Assembly (NCBI GenBank): GCA_035315685.1
Contig: DATFXR010000010.1
Coordinates: 1 to 14,437 of the forward strand
Direction of reading: 5' to 3'
DNA from: QHWK01 sp035315685
GTDB lineage: Bacteria; Acidobacteriota; Vicinamibacteria; Vicinamibacterales; CAVVIG01
DNA length: 14,437 nt
Shown: positions 12,053 through 14,437 of the stretch, in pieces
Position numbering within the stretch: the stretch's first letter is position 1
Layout of the letters: every line of letters begins with the position of its first letter
Translations under genes and position numbers: made by a program
Notes under the pieces: generated by a model
What the model saw: only the letters and a program-made list of their open reading frames with translations
What the model was told of the DNA's origin: nothing
Databases searched by the model: none

Positions 12053-14437
12053 CGCCGGAGCGGCTGCGCGCGATCGAAACGCTTTTTCACCAGGCTCGAG
12101 AGCAGCCGCCGGCAGAGCGTGATGCGTTTCTCGCGCGCGCGTGCGCGGACGATCCCGCGCTGAGGCGAGAAGTCGAATCCTTGCTCGCGCAGCCGCGGGG
12201 CGCGCTCGACGCGCCAGTCGGCGCGCTCGTCGCCGACCTCGCGGCGGACGGGCTGCTCACTGGACGTCGGCTCGGTGTCTTCGAAGTGCAGGGGCTTCTG
12301 GGCGTCGGGGGAATGGGCGAAGTGTACCGCGCGCGGGACACACGGCTGGGCCGTGCGGTCGCGATCAAGATCCTGCCGCCTGCGTTCAAGGACAACGACG
12401 ACCGCCTGGCCCGGTTCGAGCGCGAAGCGCGGGTGCTCGCGTCGCTCAATCATCCGCACATCGGGGCAATCTACGGCGTGGAGGATGCCGACGACGTCAG
12501 CGCCCTCGTGATGGAGCTCGTCGAGGGTGAGAATCTGGCCACGCGGTTGGCCCACGGTGCCATGCCTGTCGACGAGGCGCTGGGCATCGCGACGCAGATC
12601 GCGGAGGCCCTCGAAGCGGCGCACGAGCAGGGCGTCGTCCATCGCGACCTGAAGCCTGCGAATATCACGGTGCGCACGGATGGCACCGTGAAGGTGCTCG
12701 ATTTCGGCCTGGCGAAGGCGCTCGACTCGAGCGGGTCTGCGCGCTCCAATCCGGCCGCTTCACCGACGATCGCTGTTTACACGACGCAAGCCGGCGTCCT
12801 TTTCGGTACGGCTGCATACATGCCGCCGGAGCAGGCGAAAGGCAAGAGCGTCGACAAGCGGGCGGACCTGTGGGCGTTTGGCTGCGTCCTGTTCGAGATG
12901 CTCAGCGGGCGCCGACCGTTCGAGGGCGAGACGATCTCCGACGTGCTGGCGAAGGTCATCGAGCGCGACCCGGATTGGACCGCGCTGCCCGGGACGACGC
13001 CACCGGCGATTCAAAAGCTGGTGCGCCGCTGCCTGGAGAAAGACCCGAGGCGGCGGCTCGACTCCGCGGCCGTGGCGCGGTTGGAGATCGAGGACACGTT
13101 GGCCGCGCCGGCGAGCGGCGTTCCCGGGAGGGTCGTCAGCCGTGGCGAGCGGTGGCCGCCGGGGGCGCTTGTTTCAATCGGGGCGCTCGCGGCCATCGTC
13201 GGCGCGATCGTGACATGGGCGGTCATGCGACCCGCTCGGGCGCCGGCGCCGGCCGTGAGCCGGTTCGCCATCACCCTGCCGTCGACAGAGTCGCTCGCGT
13301 TCAGCATCAACGATCGCGACGTCACGCTGTCGGCCGACGGAACTCGCATCGTGTATGTCGCCGGCGATCGGGCGCAGTTGATGGTGCGTGCGCTCGACAA
13401 GCTCGAGGCCACGCCCGTCCCCGGCGTTGAGAACGCACGTGCGCCGTTTCTATCGCCCGATGGCCGGTGGATCGGCTTCTTCGAACGACTCGACGAAGGG
13501 GTGACGACCGGCCCAGTCGGCCGTGGCGTCCTCAAGAAGGTGTCGACGAGCGGCGGTCCGCCCGTCGTGATCTGCACGGTGAACGGCGGATCGCGGGGAG
13601 CGAGCTGGGCGGCGGACGACACGATTGTCTTCGCAACGAGCGATCGTTCTACCGGCATCCTTCGCGTCGCCGCCAGCGGCGGCGAACCTGAAGGGCTGAC
13701 CAAGCCCGAGCAGGCCCAGCGCGAACGCGCCCACGCGTTTCCGTCCATGCTGCCAGGCGGCCGCGGTGTGCTCTTCACGATCGTCCTGCCCGACGATCCC
13801 GTCGACCGCCAGATCGCCGTCCTCGACTTGAAAACCGGCGAGCAGAAGACGCTGATTCGATCCGGCGGCCAGGCGGAGTATATCGACAGCGGACATTTGA
13901 TCTACATCGTCGGCGGCGCGCTCTGGGCTGTCCGCTTCGACCTGAGGACGCTGAACGTCCTTGGCGACGCGGTGCCGCTCACCGAACGGGTTCTGACGCT
14001 CGGTGCGGCCGACTTCGCGATCTCGCGGAGCGGGGCGCTGGTCTACGTGCCGGTCAGCGTCGGCGAGGCTCGGTCCCTGGTATGGGTGACCCGGCAGGGC
14101 GCCGAGCAGCCGATTGCCGCCCCGCCGCGCGCATACATCGGCGCGCGGCTGTCGCCGGACGACACACGCGCGGCGCTGCAAATCCACGATCAGAAAAACG
14201 AGATCTGGACGTGGCAGTTCGCGCGCGAGACGCTGATGCGCCTGTCGTTCAGCCCGACTACGAGCCTGGGCAGTTCCTTCCCCGTGTGGACGCCTGACGG
14301 GCGACACGTCATCTTCGGTTCAGGGCGTGACGCGCCGATGTTTACGAGACCCTATTGGCATGCCGCCGACGGCAGCGGCGGCGATCAGCTGCTGGGGAGC
14401 GGCAGTCGACCGACGAGGCCGGTATCAATCTCGCCAG
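12049..14437 (+). CDS. Transmembrane Ser/Thr protein kinase with propeller-like C-terminal region (3' partial)
   Basis: The GTG start (12049-12051) overlaps the sigma factor stop as GTGA, so translation is probably coupled. 796 residues are in the window. The N-terminal cap of about 75 residues is followed by a Hanks-type kinase domain: glycine loop GVGGMGEVY (85-93), K107 (VAIKIL), E126, HRDLKPANI (198-206), DFG (218-220), and MPPEQA where SPE is usual. The domain ends near 350. One membrane helix is at about 371-393 (ALVSIGALAAIVGAIVTWAV). The outside region is a PD40/TolB-like beta-propeller with repeated SPDGRWIGF, PDDTRAAL and TPDGRHVIFGS-type motifs. The protein is a sensor kinase, likely acting on the adjacent sigma factor. 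It runs off the right edge. Confidence 0.88.
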   Translation, partial: MTPERLRAIETLFHQAREQPPAERDAFLARACADDPALRREVESLLAQPRGALDAPVGALVADLAADGLLTGRRLGVFEVQGLLGVGGMGEVYRARDTRLGRAVAIKILPPAFKDNDDRLARFEREARVLASLNHPHIGAIYGVEDADDVSALVMELVEGENLATRLAHGAMPVDEALGIATQIAEALEAAHEQGVVHRDLKPANITVRTDGTVKVLDFGLAKALDSSGSARSNPAASPTIAVYTTQAGVLFGTAAYMPPEQAKGKSVDKRADLWAFGCVLFEMLSGRRPFEGETISDVLAKVIERDPDWTALPGTTPPAIQKLVRRCLEKDPRRRLDSAAVARLEIEDTLAAPASGVPGRVVSRGERWPPGALVSIGALAAIVGAIVTWAVMRPARAPAPAVSRFAITLPSTESLAFSINDRDVTLSADGTRIVYVAGDRAQLMVRALDKLEATPVPGVENARAPFLSPDGRWIGFFERLDEGVTTGPVGRGVLKKVSTSGGPPVVICTVNGGSRGASWAADDTIVFATSDRSTGILRVAASGGEPEGLTKPEQAQRERAHAFPSMLPGGRGVLFTIVLPDDPVDRQIAVLDLKTGEQKTLIRSGGQAEYIDSGHLIYIVGGALWAVRFDLRTLNVLGDAVPLTERVLTLGAADFAISRSGALVYVPVSVGEARSLVWVTRQGAEQPIAAPPRAYIGARLSPDDTRAALQIHDQKNEIWTWQFARETLMRLSFSPTTSLGSSFPVWTPDGRHVIFGSGRDAPMFTRPYWHAADGSGGDQLLGSGSRPTRPVSISP

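Noticed and set aside
11755..12642. 295-residue leftward frame across the sigma/kinase overlap
   Set aside because: It crosses two well-supported genes on the other strand and has no recognisable domain.

Overview
The window looks like a GC-rich bacterial chromosome segment, most likely an Acidobacteriota (Vicinamibacteria / subgroup 6-like) genome, possibly a metagenome assembly. This is inferred from three things: the serine/threonine kinase fused to a TolB/PD40-type propeller region and preceded by an ECF sigma factor, the secreted protein with the 'TADGKPDLSGIW' motif, and the general gene content. No rRNA or other taxonomic marker is present.

Bases 1 to about 3515 are a graveyard of nested mobile elements. 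The 3' end of one group II intron (maturase tail plus textbook domains V and VI, ending at 224) is followed directly by the 3' half of a second group II intron maturase. That reading resumes at the codons just after the catalytic YADD motif, so the first intron appears to be inserted inside the second. The second intron ends at 883 against the 3' end of an antisense IS21-type istB fragment. The istB fragment is cut at its Walker B motif by the palindrome-bearing end of a RIT-like (recombinases in trio) element. Of that element, one intact and one truncated tyrosine recombinase remain. The truncated recombinase is fused to the N-terminal two thirds of an IS110-family transposase. The IS110 5' end in turn abuts a 5'-truncated chromosomal gene for a beta-rich protein.

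Bases 3516 to 9000 read rightward: the truncated beta-rich protein, a 613-residue membrane protein with five IPT/TIG domains split around a membrane segment block, a secreted protein with a DUF3471-like tail behind a good -10 box, and a DUF6178 protein. A stem-loop near 9079-9106 separates these from a leftward pair (9116-11376): a di-heme c-type cytochrome of the DHOR peroxidase-like family and a small secreted protein downstream of it, probably one operon exported to the periplasm.

From 11483 the strand flips again. An ECF_STK-type sigma factor overlaps by 4 bases (GTGA) a transmembrane Ser/Thr protein kinase with a C-terminal propeller-like sensor region that runs off the window. The kinase probably controls the sigma factor, as in other sigma/kinase pairs. 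The most unusual material is the intron-in-intron at YADD, the palindrome array at the RIT end, the double-truncation IS110/RIT junction, and the IPT protein predicted to place IPT domains on both sides of the membrane.
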